Position numbers and translations under genes: made by a program | Notes under the pieces: generated by a model | Databases searched by the model: none | Seen by the model: only the letters and a program-made list of their open reading frames with translations | What the model was told of the DNA's origin: nothing | Shown here: positions 48,801-55,085 of the stretch, one piece after another | How positions within the stretch are numbered: the first letter of the stretch is position 1 | Layout: every line of letters starts with the position of its first letter | NCBI GenBank assembly: GCA_029225065.1 | Contig: JAQXVT010000022.1 | Coordinates: 1 to 55,085 of the forward strand | Direction of reading: 5' to 3' | Origin: Lachnospiraceae bacterium | GTDB taxonomy: Bacteria > Bacillota > Clostridia > Lachnospirales > Lachnospiraceae | DNA length: 55,085 nt

Positions 48801-49778
48801 TCAGATACTTCTTGCTGCCTCTACTACCCAGCGGATTCTTTCCCAGTCAAGCTTTGCATCAATCGTGCAGTCGCCGCCGAGCATCAGACCGATCTTTCCG
48901 TGATTCAGAATCAGATTTCTTGTGTACTCCTGCAGCTCCTCCTTTGTACCTGTATAAATAATTCCCTGCTGTGTATGCTCATCCCAGTGGGTCTCAAACC
49001 CGCCAAGACTCGTTCTGCCATGTACGAAATACCGCCCGGCATCCAGTGACAGCCCTTCTACAAATACCGCCCAGTTTACAACCTTCGCCGGGTAATCCTC
49101 CCAGATGGCAAGCTGATTGCGATTACCTGCCCAGCCGCACATATGAAGCATATTGTTGTCCGAATAACGATTGGCGTGTTCCAGCACATACAGATCACTC
49201 GGTGTGATCGTCGCACGGTACTCCTCCGGTGTAAAGCGGGTGTACTCGCCTCCCTGTACGCAGTAGTAAACGCCGTCACAGCCTGCTTCCGTAATCAGCA
49301 GCTCTGCCAGCAGTGCGTTAGACTGTGCAATGACATCCAACGCCTTCATCACTGCATTGCGGTCTTCGTGAATGTATTCCATCACCTGATCGTCACTGAT
49401 GCCGATTGCATCTGCGCCGAAACGCAGAGAAGAAAATGGGGCAAACACGTTATAAAATACGCATCTTTCTTTTCCGATCTCATCTACAATCTTCTTCGCA
49501 CGCTCTACCTGGCCGCGGATAAACGGATCATCTGCTGTAAGAAGTGTGAGCTTTGTCCAGTCCTCTGCTTTCTCAATCTTTGGGAGCGGATACGGAAAGT
49601 AGCTGTCACACATGATCTTTACAAAATCCAGATCCGTCTCACGGTAATATTTCAGATGCGCCTGAACACATGCATCCCCCTCTGCTTCCTCTCCGCCAAA
49701 ATGGAACCAGAAGCCTACCGGCACATGATCCACTTCTTTTTTGTTCATTGCATTTAATACTCTTGTTCTCTTGTCCAT
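48801..49778 (-). CDS. URO-D-fold protein, MtaA/MtbA-like methyltransferase candidate
   Basis: A 325-aa protein of the uroporphyrinogen decarboxylase superfamily, starting MDKRTRVLNAMNKKEVDHVPVG (only the first part quoted). It keeps the zinc pattern of methylcobamide:CoM methyltransferases: His212-x-Cys214 in LHMCGW and Cys304 in GGDCTI. True HemE lacks this pattern, and no haem genes are near. A methyl-transfer role in demethylation or methylation of a small substrate is thus more likely, but no corrinoid protein gene is in view. The start follows GAGGAGGATCCGATT. It lies 90 bp before the binding-protein gene. Confidence 0.8.
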   Translation of the reverse strand: MDKRTRVLNAMNKKEVDHVPVGFWFHFGGEEAEGDACVQAHLKYYRETDLDFVKIMCDSYFPYPLPKIEKAEDWTKLTLLTADDPFIRGQVERAKKIVDEIGKERCVFYNVFAPFSSLRFGADAIGISDDQVMEYIHEDRNAVMKALDVIAQSNALLAELLITEAGCDGVYYCVQGGEYTRFTPEEYRATITPSDLYVLEHANRYSDNNMLHMCGWAGNRNQLAIWEDYPAKVVNWAVFVEGLSLDAGRYFVHGRTSLGGFETHWDEHTQQGIIYTGTKEELQEYTRNLILNHGKIGLMLGGDCTIDAKLDWERIRWVVEAARSI

Positions 49779-49970
49779 AATCGGATCCTCCTCTTTTTGT
49801 ATCTGTCCCCCCAGATATCATTCATTCTTTTTTATCTCTATATTTCAGACGGTACCTGTGTTTTTTCCTGCATGACACAGTTCCATCTGTGATATTCCAA
49901 TCCATTTTTGTCAAAGCTGTATTCACAGCCCACCCTGCGTCTTACCTGATTCGTTTCATCTCTTCAACGT

Positions 49971-51284
49971 CTAACGGCATACCATCATGTCGAGAATCAC
50001 GCGATCCGTATCTGCCATGCCGCGATTACCCAGCTCGCCGAGATTCCGAATGCTGTTTTCCACATCTGCTCCGACGATTCCGTCCAGCTCTCCTGCCCCG
50101 GAATTCTTCAGGGCCAGCAGCGAACACTGGTAAGCGCTTGAGATTACCGTTGCGATCTTCAGGGCACATCCCGCTTTCGCTCCGTCACAGATGATGCCTG
50201 AAACATCTGCGACCATGTTGTTGATCGCGCTTTTGATCTGAGAGAGACCGCCGCCCTGCAGATAAGTCAGGGCACAGCACACACCGATGGATGAACCCAT
50301 ACCACATCCGCATAGCGGAGAGAGCTTTCCGATGAACTGCTTTACATGAATCGTGATCAGACATCCAAGGGCAAGGGCACGGCACAGCATCTCTTCGCTT
50401 GCCTTTAAGGAAATTACCGCCGCTATCACAGGAAGCGTTGCTGTAATACCCTGGTTTCCGCTTCCGCAGATCGTCATCACCGGCTTTGTGCCGCCTGCCA
50501 TCCGTACATCCGCAGCGGCTGCTGCCAATGCAACAATGTAATTCTGCATGTCATCTGCTTTATCTTCTGTCTTAATGCTGTCGTAAATATTTTTTCCAAC
50601 CCCAAGTCCATATCTTCGTTGCAGACCCTCCTGCGCAATTGCCCAGTTCATCTGAATCGTCTCATTCAGAAATGAAAGCTCTTCCGGTGCCATCCTTGTG
50701 ACAGCCTCGTAAATACCATCCACAGTCAGTCCGCTTTTATCGCATTCTGCTTCTTCGATTTCTCCGCAGCTGCTTCTGTCATAAATACTGACCGCTCCGT
50801 GTGTGATCTTTGTGATATTGGTATGGCTGTCCTCGATTACAACCGATGCATTATCCTCTTCTGTCTTCAGAATCACCTCTATATAGAGCTTTTTGGATGT
50901 TACTTTCTGTTCTACCTCCACGCCGGTCTTTGCAAACTGTTCTGCCATCTGTATCTGATCCGGCGTCACACCGTCCAGCACCTCCAAAATCGCATCGCTG
51001 TTTCCGCCGATAATGCCAAGTGCAGCCGCCATCTCAAGTCCAACCACTTTTGTTCCCGGGAGTCCAACTCCCATGGCATTTTTCAAAATATTCCGACTGA
51101 CAAGAATTTTGGCGTGATTCGGCATTGTTCCAAGTACAGATCTGGCTTTTGCCGCTGCATAGGCAATTGCAACCGGTTCCGTGCATCCAAGTGCCGGAGC
51201 AAGCTCCTGCTTTAATATCTGAAGCATTTCTGCCTGTGTCATTTTCCTTAAAGCTGTTTTCTGAGACATTTCCTTTTGTATCAT
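49971..51284 (-). CDS. UPF0597/CyuA-type L-cysteine desulfidase family protein 1
   Basis: A 437-aa member of the UPF0597 (CdsB/CyuA) family, related to the L-serine dehydratase alpha fold. Conserved cysteines: Cys34 in LGCTEPVAIAY, Cys273 in ICGSGNQGI, Cys325/327 in PLCGCGMGSS and Cys366/373 in CDGAKAGC. In characterised members the corresponding cysteines bind a [4Fe-4S] cluster and the enzyme converts L-cysteine to H2S, ammonia and pyruvate. Other members may act on other beta-substituted amino acids. First gene of the operon, behind its own promoter; SD GGGAG, six bases before ATG. Confidence 0.85.
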   Translation of the reverse strand: MIQKEMSQKTALRKMTQAEMLQILKQELAPALGCTEPVAIAYAAAKARSVLGTMPNHAKILVSRNILKNAMGVGLPGTKVVGLEMAAALGIIGGNSDAILEVLDGVTPDQIQMAEQFAKTGVEVEQKVTSKKLYIEVILKTEEDNASVVIEDSHTNITKITHGAVSIYDRSSCGEIEEAECDKSGLTVDGIYEAVTRMAPEELSFLNETIQMNWAIAQEGLQRRYGLGVGKNIYDSIKTEDKADDMQNYIVALAAAAADVRMAGGTKPVMTICGSGNQGITATLPVIAAVISLKASEEMLCRALALGCLITIHVKQFIGKLSPLCGCGMGSSIGVCCALTYLQGGGLSQIKSAINNMVADVSGIICDGAKAGCALKIATVISSAYQCSLLALKNSGAGELDGIVGADVENSIRNLGELGNRGMADTDRVILDMMVCR

Positions 51285-51384
51285 TTCAATCTCCCATCCT
51301 GCTGTTGTGCCTGCGCCAAATTTCTGTCATTGCTTTTTGTTTTTTCCGCCTGTAACCTTTTTGTTCATATTTCTAATATTTTTC

Positions 51385-51399
51385 TGTTATCGTTTCTAT
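51385..51399 (-). promoter_or_regulatory. Candidate cre site in the leader
   Basis: Minus strand ATAGAAACGATAACA matches WTGNAANCGNWNNCW at all but one defined position. It lies about 25-40 bases after the predicted transcription start. Confidence 0.35.
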
Positions 51400-51430
51400 T
51401 CATATTGCTATTCATATCAGTGATGCCATC

Positions 51431-51459
51431 AATATACACCGCTTCCTGTGAAATTACAA
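51431..51459 (-). promoter_or_regulatory. Promoter of the UPF0597-1/peptidase operon
   Basis: TTGTAA, 17 bp, TATATT on the minus strand, about 145 bp upstream of the first gene. Two direct repeats of TATGAATAG follow in the leader; their role is unknown. The rest of the 371-bp gap (51285-51655) holds only the terminator of GntR regulator 2. Confidence 0.6.
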
Positions 51460-51549
51460 GTGCTTTTCATTACTTTTTTTCTTTTTGCCTTTTTATCTAA
51501 AATTGGCAGATAACTTTTGTACAGAACTGCTAAAGAATTGCCGTTTCAA

Positions 51550-51588
51550 GGAAAAGAAAAAACAGGAATCCTAAAAGAATCCCTGTTC
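51550..51588 (-). terminator. Terminator of GntR regulator 2 operon
   Basis: Minus strand AACAGGGATTC-TTTTA-GGATTCCTGTT followed by TTTTC, about 68 bp past the stop codon. Confidence 0.8.
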
Positions 51589-51655
51589 TCTATTTTCTTT
51601 GAGCAGCAAAGATGTTTGCCGCCGATCTATGCGTTTACTTTGAATCACTCCGATT

Positions 51656-52288
51656 CTACAGCAGTTCCTCCCTGAAAGCTTCCAAATCCAGCGCCAGAAT
51701 TTCTTTTGCAGTCTCCAGATCTTTTTCACGCAGTGCCTGCACGATCTTCTCATGATTTCCGGCACGTTCTTCTTTGCCACCCTCCCAGGATTTTGTATAA
51801 TACTGATTGGAAATGCCAGTACAAAGACGTAAAGCTTCCTCAAGTGCTTTCTGCAGATAAGCATTGCAACAGAAGCTGCAAAGCTTACGGTGAAATTCCA
51901 GGTTGCATTTCCAGTGCAACTTATAATCATGAATTGTCTCGATACCCTCTACCTCGTCATTTAATTTTTCCAGTTCAGCCAGATTATCCTCCGTCAGAAC
52001 AGAAAAGCTTGCCTCCAATGCCCCCAGCTCGATGACCTTGCGGTATTCGACAACCTCCCTGATCTGTTGCGGCGTGATCGCAACGATCTGATAGCCGTAG
52101 CGTGGAATATTGCGCAGGATATTTTCCCCACACAGCTGCACCAACGCTTCCCGCACAGGAGTCTTGCTGACATGATATTTCTCGATCATATCTTTCTCTC
52201 TTATCACACTGGTGACATCATACGCTCCGTCGAGGATGTCGTTTAAAATACCCTGATATACCTGATCTTTAATTGACTGGCTCTGCAT
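51656..52288 (-). CDS. GntR-family regulator 2 (FCD/FadR subfamily)
   Basis: A 210-aa regulator. The HTH has IREKDMIEKYHVSKTPVREAL and the wing NIPRYGYQIV; the FCD domain (about 80-205) shows NLEFHRKLCSF and NHEKIVQALREKD. It shares this arrangement with GntR regulator 1 at the other end of the neighbouring operon. The start is ATG at 52288 behind AAAGGAACCACA; the frame is open 16 codons upstream. It lies 127 bp after the second UPF0597 gene and is followed by a terminator. Confidence 0.92.
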   Translation of the reverse strand: MQSQSIKDQVYQGILNDILDGAYDVTSVIREKDMIEKYHVSKTPVREALVQLCGENILRNIPRYGYQIVAITPQQIREVVEYRKVIELGALEASFSVLTEDNLAELEKLNDEVEGIETIHDYKLHWKCNLEFHRKLCSFCCNAYLQKALEEALRLCTGISNQYYTKSWEGGKEERAGNHEKIVQALREKDLETAKEILALDLEAFREELL

Positions 52289-52415
52289 TGTGGTTCCTTT
52301 CCTGAATCTGCGATTTTGGCTGAGTTTTTCTGACATCTCGCATTTCTGCCACAGACATGCCCCTCCGGACTATCCGCTGCTGCACAGCTTCTGTCTGCTA
52401 AGATGCGATACTGGT

Positions 52416-53690
52416 TTATTCTATCATTATCTTAATAATCTCATCATTCGTTCCGGACATTCCCTCTTTTCCGAGACGGCCGATATTGCGAATTGTATTG
52501 TCTGCCCCCTTCGTCACAAGGCCGTCACCGCTGTAGAACTGCTGCCCTCTGACGTACATTTCATAGCCGAGAATACCGGCATTTACCGATGCTGCAATCT
52601 TCGCTGCACACGACGGCTTCGCGCCGTCGCACACAATTCCGGAGACGATTGCCAGTCCGTTTACAACCGTATGCGTGACCTCCGTGTAGCCACCACCTCT
52701 CAGGTATGCGATACCGGCACCGGCTGCAATGCCGGCACAGACTGCGCCGCAGAATGCCGACAGTCTTCCGATTCCGGTCTTCTGATGGATCGCCACCAGA
52801 TTGGAAAGTATCAGTGCACGATACATTTTCTCGTTCCCCACCTGCAATTCCCTGGCATACTCGATCACCGGAACAGAACACGTGATGCCCTGATTCCCGC
52901 TTCCAGAATTAATGACAACCGGGAGCTCACAGCCGCTCATCCGCGCATCGGAGCCAGCTGCTGCTTTGGCACAGGCGCGGTTGCGGATCTCATTTCCGTA
53001 TGCGTCGAGCATGACCTGTCCAATACACGCACCGTAGGGATGCTTCATGCCCTCTTCCGCGATCGTCATGTTACAGTGGATCTGATGTTCAAGAACCGCT
53101 CTCACATCCTCGATCTCGCACGTCATCGCAAAATCCCAAATATCTTCCATATCCAGAAGGCTGCGATCGGTCAGACCCTCTTCCTGATCTCCTTCCACGA
53201 CCGTCTCCAACAGCTTTTTGCCGTTATGCTCCTCCAGCACGATATTCGTATGGTAGTTGGCGATCCGCACCTTTGCCGTATCTTTCCCGGCAAATGCTTC
53301 AATGATAATATCAAAGACTCTTCCGCTGTCCAGGTAGCTGATTTCCATATCTACCTGATTCACATACGCGTGAAGTGCCTCGCGCTGCGCCTCGCTGACC
53401 TCTGAGATGACCTCCAGTTTTTTCTCCGGACGGCCAGCCACAAGACCTGCCGCCACAGCAGTTTTGATTCCTTTCATGCCGCCTGTGTTTGGCACAACGA
53501 CGGATTTTACATTCTTGATGATACTGCCACTTACCTCTGCTATGACCTTTTCCGGCAGCTTTCCAAGTATTTCTCTGCACCTTGCAGCTGCATACGCAAG
53601 TGCGATCGGTTCTGTACACCCCATTGCTGTAATCAGTTCTTCTTTTAAGATCTGAACGTATGCACCGTATTTTTTATTTTCCTTCTCCAT
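52416..53690 (-). CDS. UPF0597/CyuA-type L-cysteine desulfidase family protein 2
   Basis: A 424-aa paralogue of the protein at 49971-51284. Key cysteines: Cys25 in MGCTEPIALAY, Cys314 and Cys318 in AFCGAVCAG, and Cys354/361 in CDGAKPSC; the cysteine found before GSGNQGI in paralogue 1 is Asn-Ser here. This difference near the active-site loop suggests a different substrate. Length and core motifs are intact. The start is ATG at 53690 behind GAGAGGGG; the frame is open 42 codons upstream without a site. It starts 11 bp after the MalG-type permease, so it is in one operon with a transporter. Confidence 0.85.
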   Translation of the reverse strand: MEKENKKYGAYVQILKEELITAMGCTEPIALAYAAARCREILGKLPEKVIAEVSGSIIKNVKSVVVPNTGGMKGIKTAVAAGLVAGRPEKKLEVISEVSEAQREALHAYVNQVDMEISYLDSGRVFDIIIEAFAGKDTAKVRIANYHTNIVLEEHNGKKLLETVVEGDQEEGLTDRSLLDMEDIWDFAMTCEIEDVRAVLEHQIHCNMTIAEEGMKHPYGACIGQVMLDAYGNEIRNRACAKAAAGSDARMSGCELPVVINSGSGNQGITCSVPVIEYARELQVGNEKMYRALILSNLVAIHQKTGIGRLSAFCGAVCAGIAAGAGIAYLRGGGYTEVTHTVVNGLAIVSGIVCDGAKPSCAAKIAASVNAGILGYEMYVRGQQFYSGDGLVTKGADNTIRNIGRLGKEGMSGTNDEIIKIMIE

Positions 53691-53701
53691 ACGTGCCCCT
53701 C

Positions 53702-54541
53702 TCAACCCTTTACTGCTCCGGCCATCAGCCCTGCCTTTTGGAATGTCTGTAATAATAAATATAACACAACAATCGGAACAATGACAAGTGTTGTTCCTGC
53801 GAGAATGACCGGCCATGGCGTTGAAAGCCCCTCACTGACCGGAAGCAATGAAATTGTTACCATCAGCGTGTATTTTGCCTGCTTTCTCAGATATAAAAGT
53901 GGCCAGAAAAAGTCATTCCATCTCGCAATCAATGTGACGGACGCCCAGGAAGCAAGCGCCGGCTTGATCACCGGAATGATGATGCGCATGAAAATCTTGA
54001 AATCACCACAGCCGTCGATCTTTGCAGCTTCGATCAGCTCATCCGGCACATCCTTGATGTACTGATGCATGTAAAAGATACCAACTGCAGTCGCGATACG
54101 CGGAATAATCAGGGACCACAGGCTGTTGATCAGCCCGATCTTTTTCATGATGACGAACAATGGCACCGCACCTACCTCCGGCGGCACCAGCATCGTGCCG
54201 ATCACAAAATAGAACAGCACGTTTCTGCCTGGGAACGAATACTTTGCAAACGCAAAGCCCGCCAGGGAACAGAAAAACAGCGATGTCACGGTACCGAGAA
54301 TTGCGGTAAACACACTGTTGAACGTATTCTGAAGCACCGGAATCATCTCAAACAGACGGCTGAAGTTTGCCAGCGTCGGTGATTCGACGAGAATCGAATG
54401 AAAACCACTGATACTCTCCGATGCCGGTTTTACCGCGATCAGGCACATCCAAATGATCGGAAGCACACAAATCAGGGTAATAAATATAATAATGATATGC
54501 AGTAAGGCTGATTCTGCAAGCCGTTTCTTTTTTACGCCCAT
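53702..54541 (-). CDS. ABC permease, MalG type (right-hand operon)
   Basis: A 279-aa CUT1-type permease with six predicted helices. The EAA loop is DELIEAAKIDGCGDFKIFMR and the protein ends AGLMAGAVKG. The start is ATG at 54541 behind AAGGAGGGTATT. It lies 10 bp after the partial MalF-type gene and 11 bp before the second UPF0597 gene. The binding protein should lie beyond the right edge. Confidence 0.92.
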   Translation of the reverse strand: MGVKKKRLAESALLHIIIIFITLICVLPIIWMCLIAVKPASESISGFHSILVESPTLANFSRLFEMIPVLQNTFNSVFTAILGTVTSLFFCSLAGFAFAKYSFPGRNVLFYFVIGTMLVPPEVGAVPLFVIMKKIGLINSLWSLIIPRIATAVGIFYMHQYIKDVPDELIEAAKIDGCGDFKIFMRIIIPVIKPALASWASVTLIARWNDFFWPLLYLRKQAKYTLMVTISLLPVSEGLSTPWPVILAGTTLVIVPIVVLYLLLQTFQKAGLMAGAVKG

Positions 54542-54551
54542 AATACCCTCC

Positions 54552-55085
54552 TTAAATTTCACCCTGCCTGCGGCGGACTACCAGTTGAATCACAGAAATC
54601 ACCGCAAGAATTACGATCAGTACCACTCCGATACTGGACGCGTAGCCCATGTTGAAGGTGTTAAAGCCCGACTCATACATATACTGGAACAAGGAAGTGT
54701 TTGATGTACCCGGTCCCGGCAGGATGTAGGATTCGTTGAACAGCTTCCAGGAATCTACCGTCAGCGTCACCGAACAGAAAAACAGGATATTTCCAAGTGA
54801 CGGCAGGGTGATATAGCAGAACTGCTTCCATTTTCCGGCGCCATCCATCGTCGCTGCCTCATAGTAATCGCGCGGGATATTCAGAAGGCCCGATAAAATA
54901 ATCATCGTGAACCACGGCGTATTTCTCCAGACATTCAAAATGATGACCGGAATCTTGGAAAACTGCGTGCTCGTCAGCCATGGAACTCTTGAAAGTCCAA
55001 ATGCTTCCAGCGCCTCGTTGATCAATCCTGCATTTTCATCGAAAAACAGGCGGAAAATAAGTCCCATCGCGATCGCTGCGCAGAC
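54552..55085 (-). CDS. ABC permease, MalF type (partial, cut by right edge)
   Basis: The C-terminal 177 residues of a CUT1 permease. The frame is open to the last base of the window, so the start lies outside. The EAA loop is DYYEAATMDGAGKWKQFCYI and the protein ends VVRRRQGEI. It forms a pair with the downstream MalG-type permease. The internal ATG at 55067 is not the start, because membrane segments continue upstream of it. Confidence 0.9.
   Translation of the reverse strand, partial: VCAAIAMGLIFRLFFDENAGLINEALEAFGLSRVPWLTSTQFSKIPVIILNVWRNTPWFTMIILSGLLNIPRDYYEAATMDGAGKWKQFCYITLPSLGNILFFCSVTLTVDSWKLFNESYILPGPGTSNTSLFQYMYESGFNTFNMGYASSIGVVLIVILAVISVIQLVVRRRQGEI

Noticed and set aside
48801-49778. 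Annotation of the URO-D-fold protein as uroporphyrinogen decarboxylase HemE
   Set aside because: It has the His-x-Cys...Cys zinc pattern of methyltransferases and lies among transporters and peptidases with no haem genes.
49800-49818. TATCTG/CAGATA hairpin near the URO-D-like gene, considered as a riboswitch or operator
   Set aside because: A 6-bp stem with a G-run loop is too small to name, and no riboswitch core or partner motif is present.

Overview
The window looks like a chromosome segment of an anaerobic, low-to-mid GC Gram-positive bacterium of the Clostridia, most likely Lachnospiraceae. This rests on sequence style only: strong GGAGG ribosome-binding sites, a four-cysteine L33, a 397-aa EF-Tu, typical Clostridia RpoB/RpoC, and a string of oligosaccharide-type ABC cassettes with LacI and GntR/FCD regulators. 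No species is claimed. Nearly every protein gene is on the minus strand; the exceptions are the partial gene at the left edge and a VanZ-family gene. One tRNA and one candidate sRNA are also on the plus strand.

Region 1 (1-18.7 kb) is the core transcription and translation block. Read on the minus strand it runs rpmG-secE-nusG, rplK-rplA, rplJ-rplL, rpoB-rpoC, then rpsL-rpsG-fusA-tuf. A plus-strand VanZ-family gene with a long Y/N/Q/P/G-rich tail sits between rpoC and rpsL. Each unit has a readable sigma-A promoter or autoregulatory element: two L1-type sites before rplK and rplA, an L10 leader with attenuator before rplJ, a multi-hairpin rpsL leader, and a separate tuf promoter. A 199-bp element with 12-bp terminal inverted repeats lies between the rplL terminator and the rpoB promoter.

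Region 2 (18.8-24.3 kb) is a housekeeping operon: YfcE-like phosphodiesterase, THUMP rRNA methyltransferase, C1 peptidase, XTP/dITP pyrophosphatase and a second phosphodiesterase. A rhodanese and a small hydrophilic protein follow. The gap at 24.1-24.3 kb holds a complete promoter-to-terminator unit on the plus strand with no ORF, a candidate C-rich regulatory RNA.

Region 3 (24.4-34.2 kb) is a beta-galactoside utilisation locus: two LacI regulators, a promoter with two cre/LacI-type operators, a DUF5597-type GH35-like enzyme, two permeases, a binding protein and a GH35 enzyme. Neither enzyme has a signal peptide, so the likely scheme is import of an oligosaccharide and cleavage inside the cell.

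Region 4 (34.4-39.5 kb) holds an LCP cell-wall ligase, a divergent pair of tRNA-Leu genes fired by mirror-image promoters, a coiled-coil protein with 42-bp repeats, and a MoxR ATPase/VWA pair.

Region 5 (39.6-55.1 kb) is an amino-acid/peptide-like catabolic island in two related halves. One has a CyuA/UPF0597 protein, a URO-D-fold methyltransferase-like protein, a full ABC transporter, two M20 peptidases, an M24 peptidase, an Fe-alcohol dehydrogenase and a GntR/FCD regulator. The other, cut by the right edge, has two permeases, a second UPF0597 protein and a second GntR/FCD regulator. The substrate cannot be read from the sequence.
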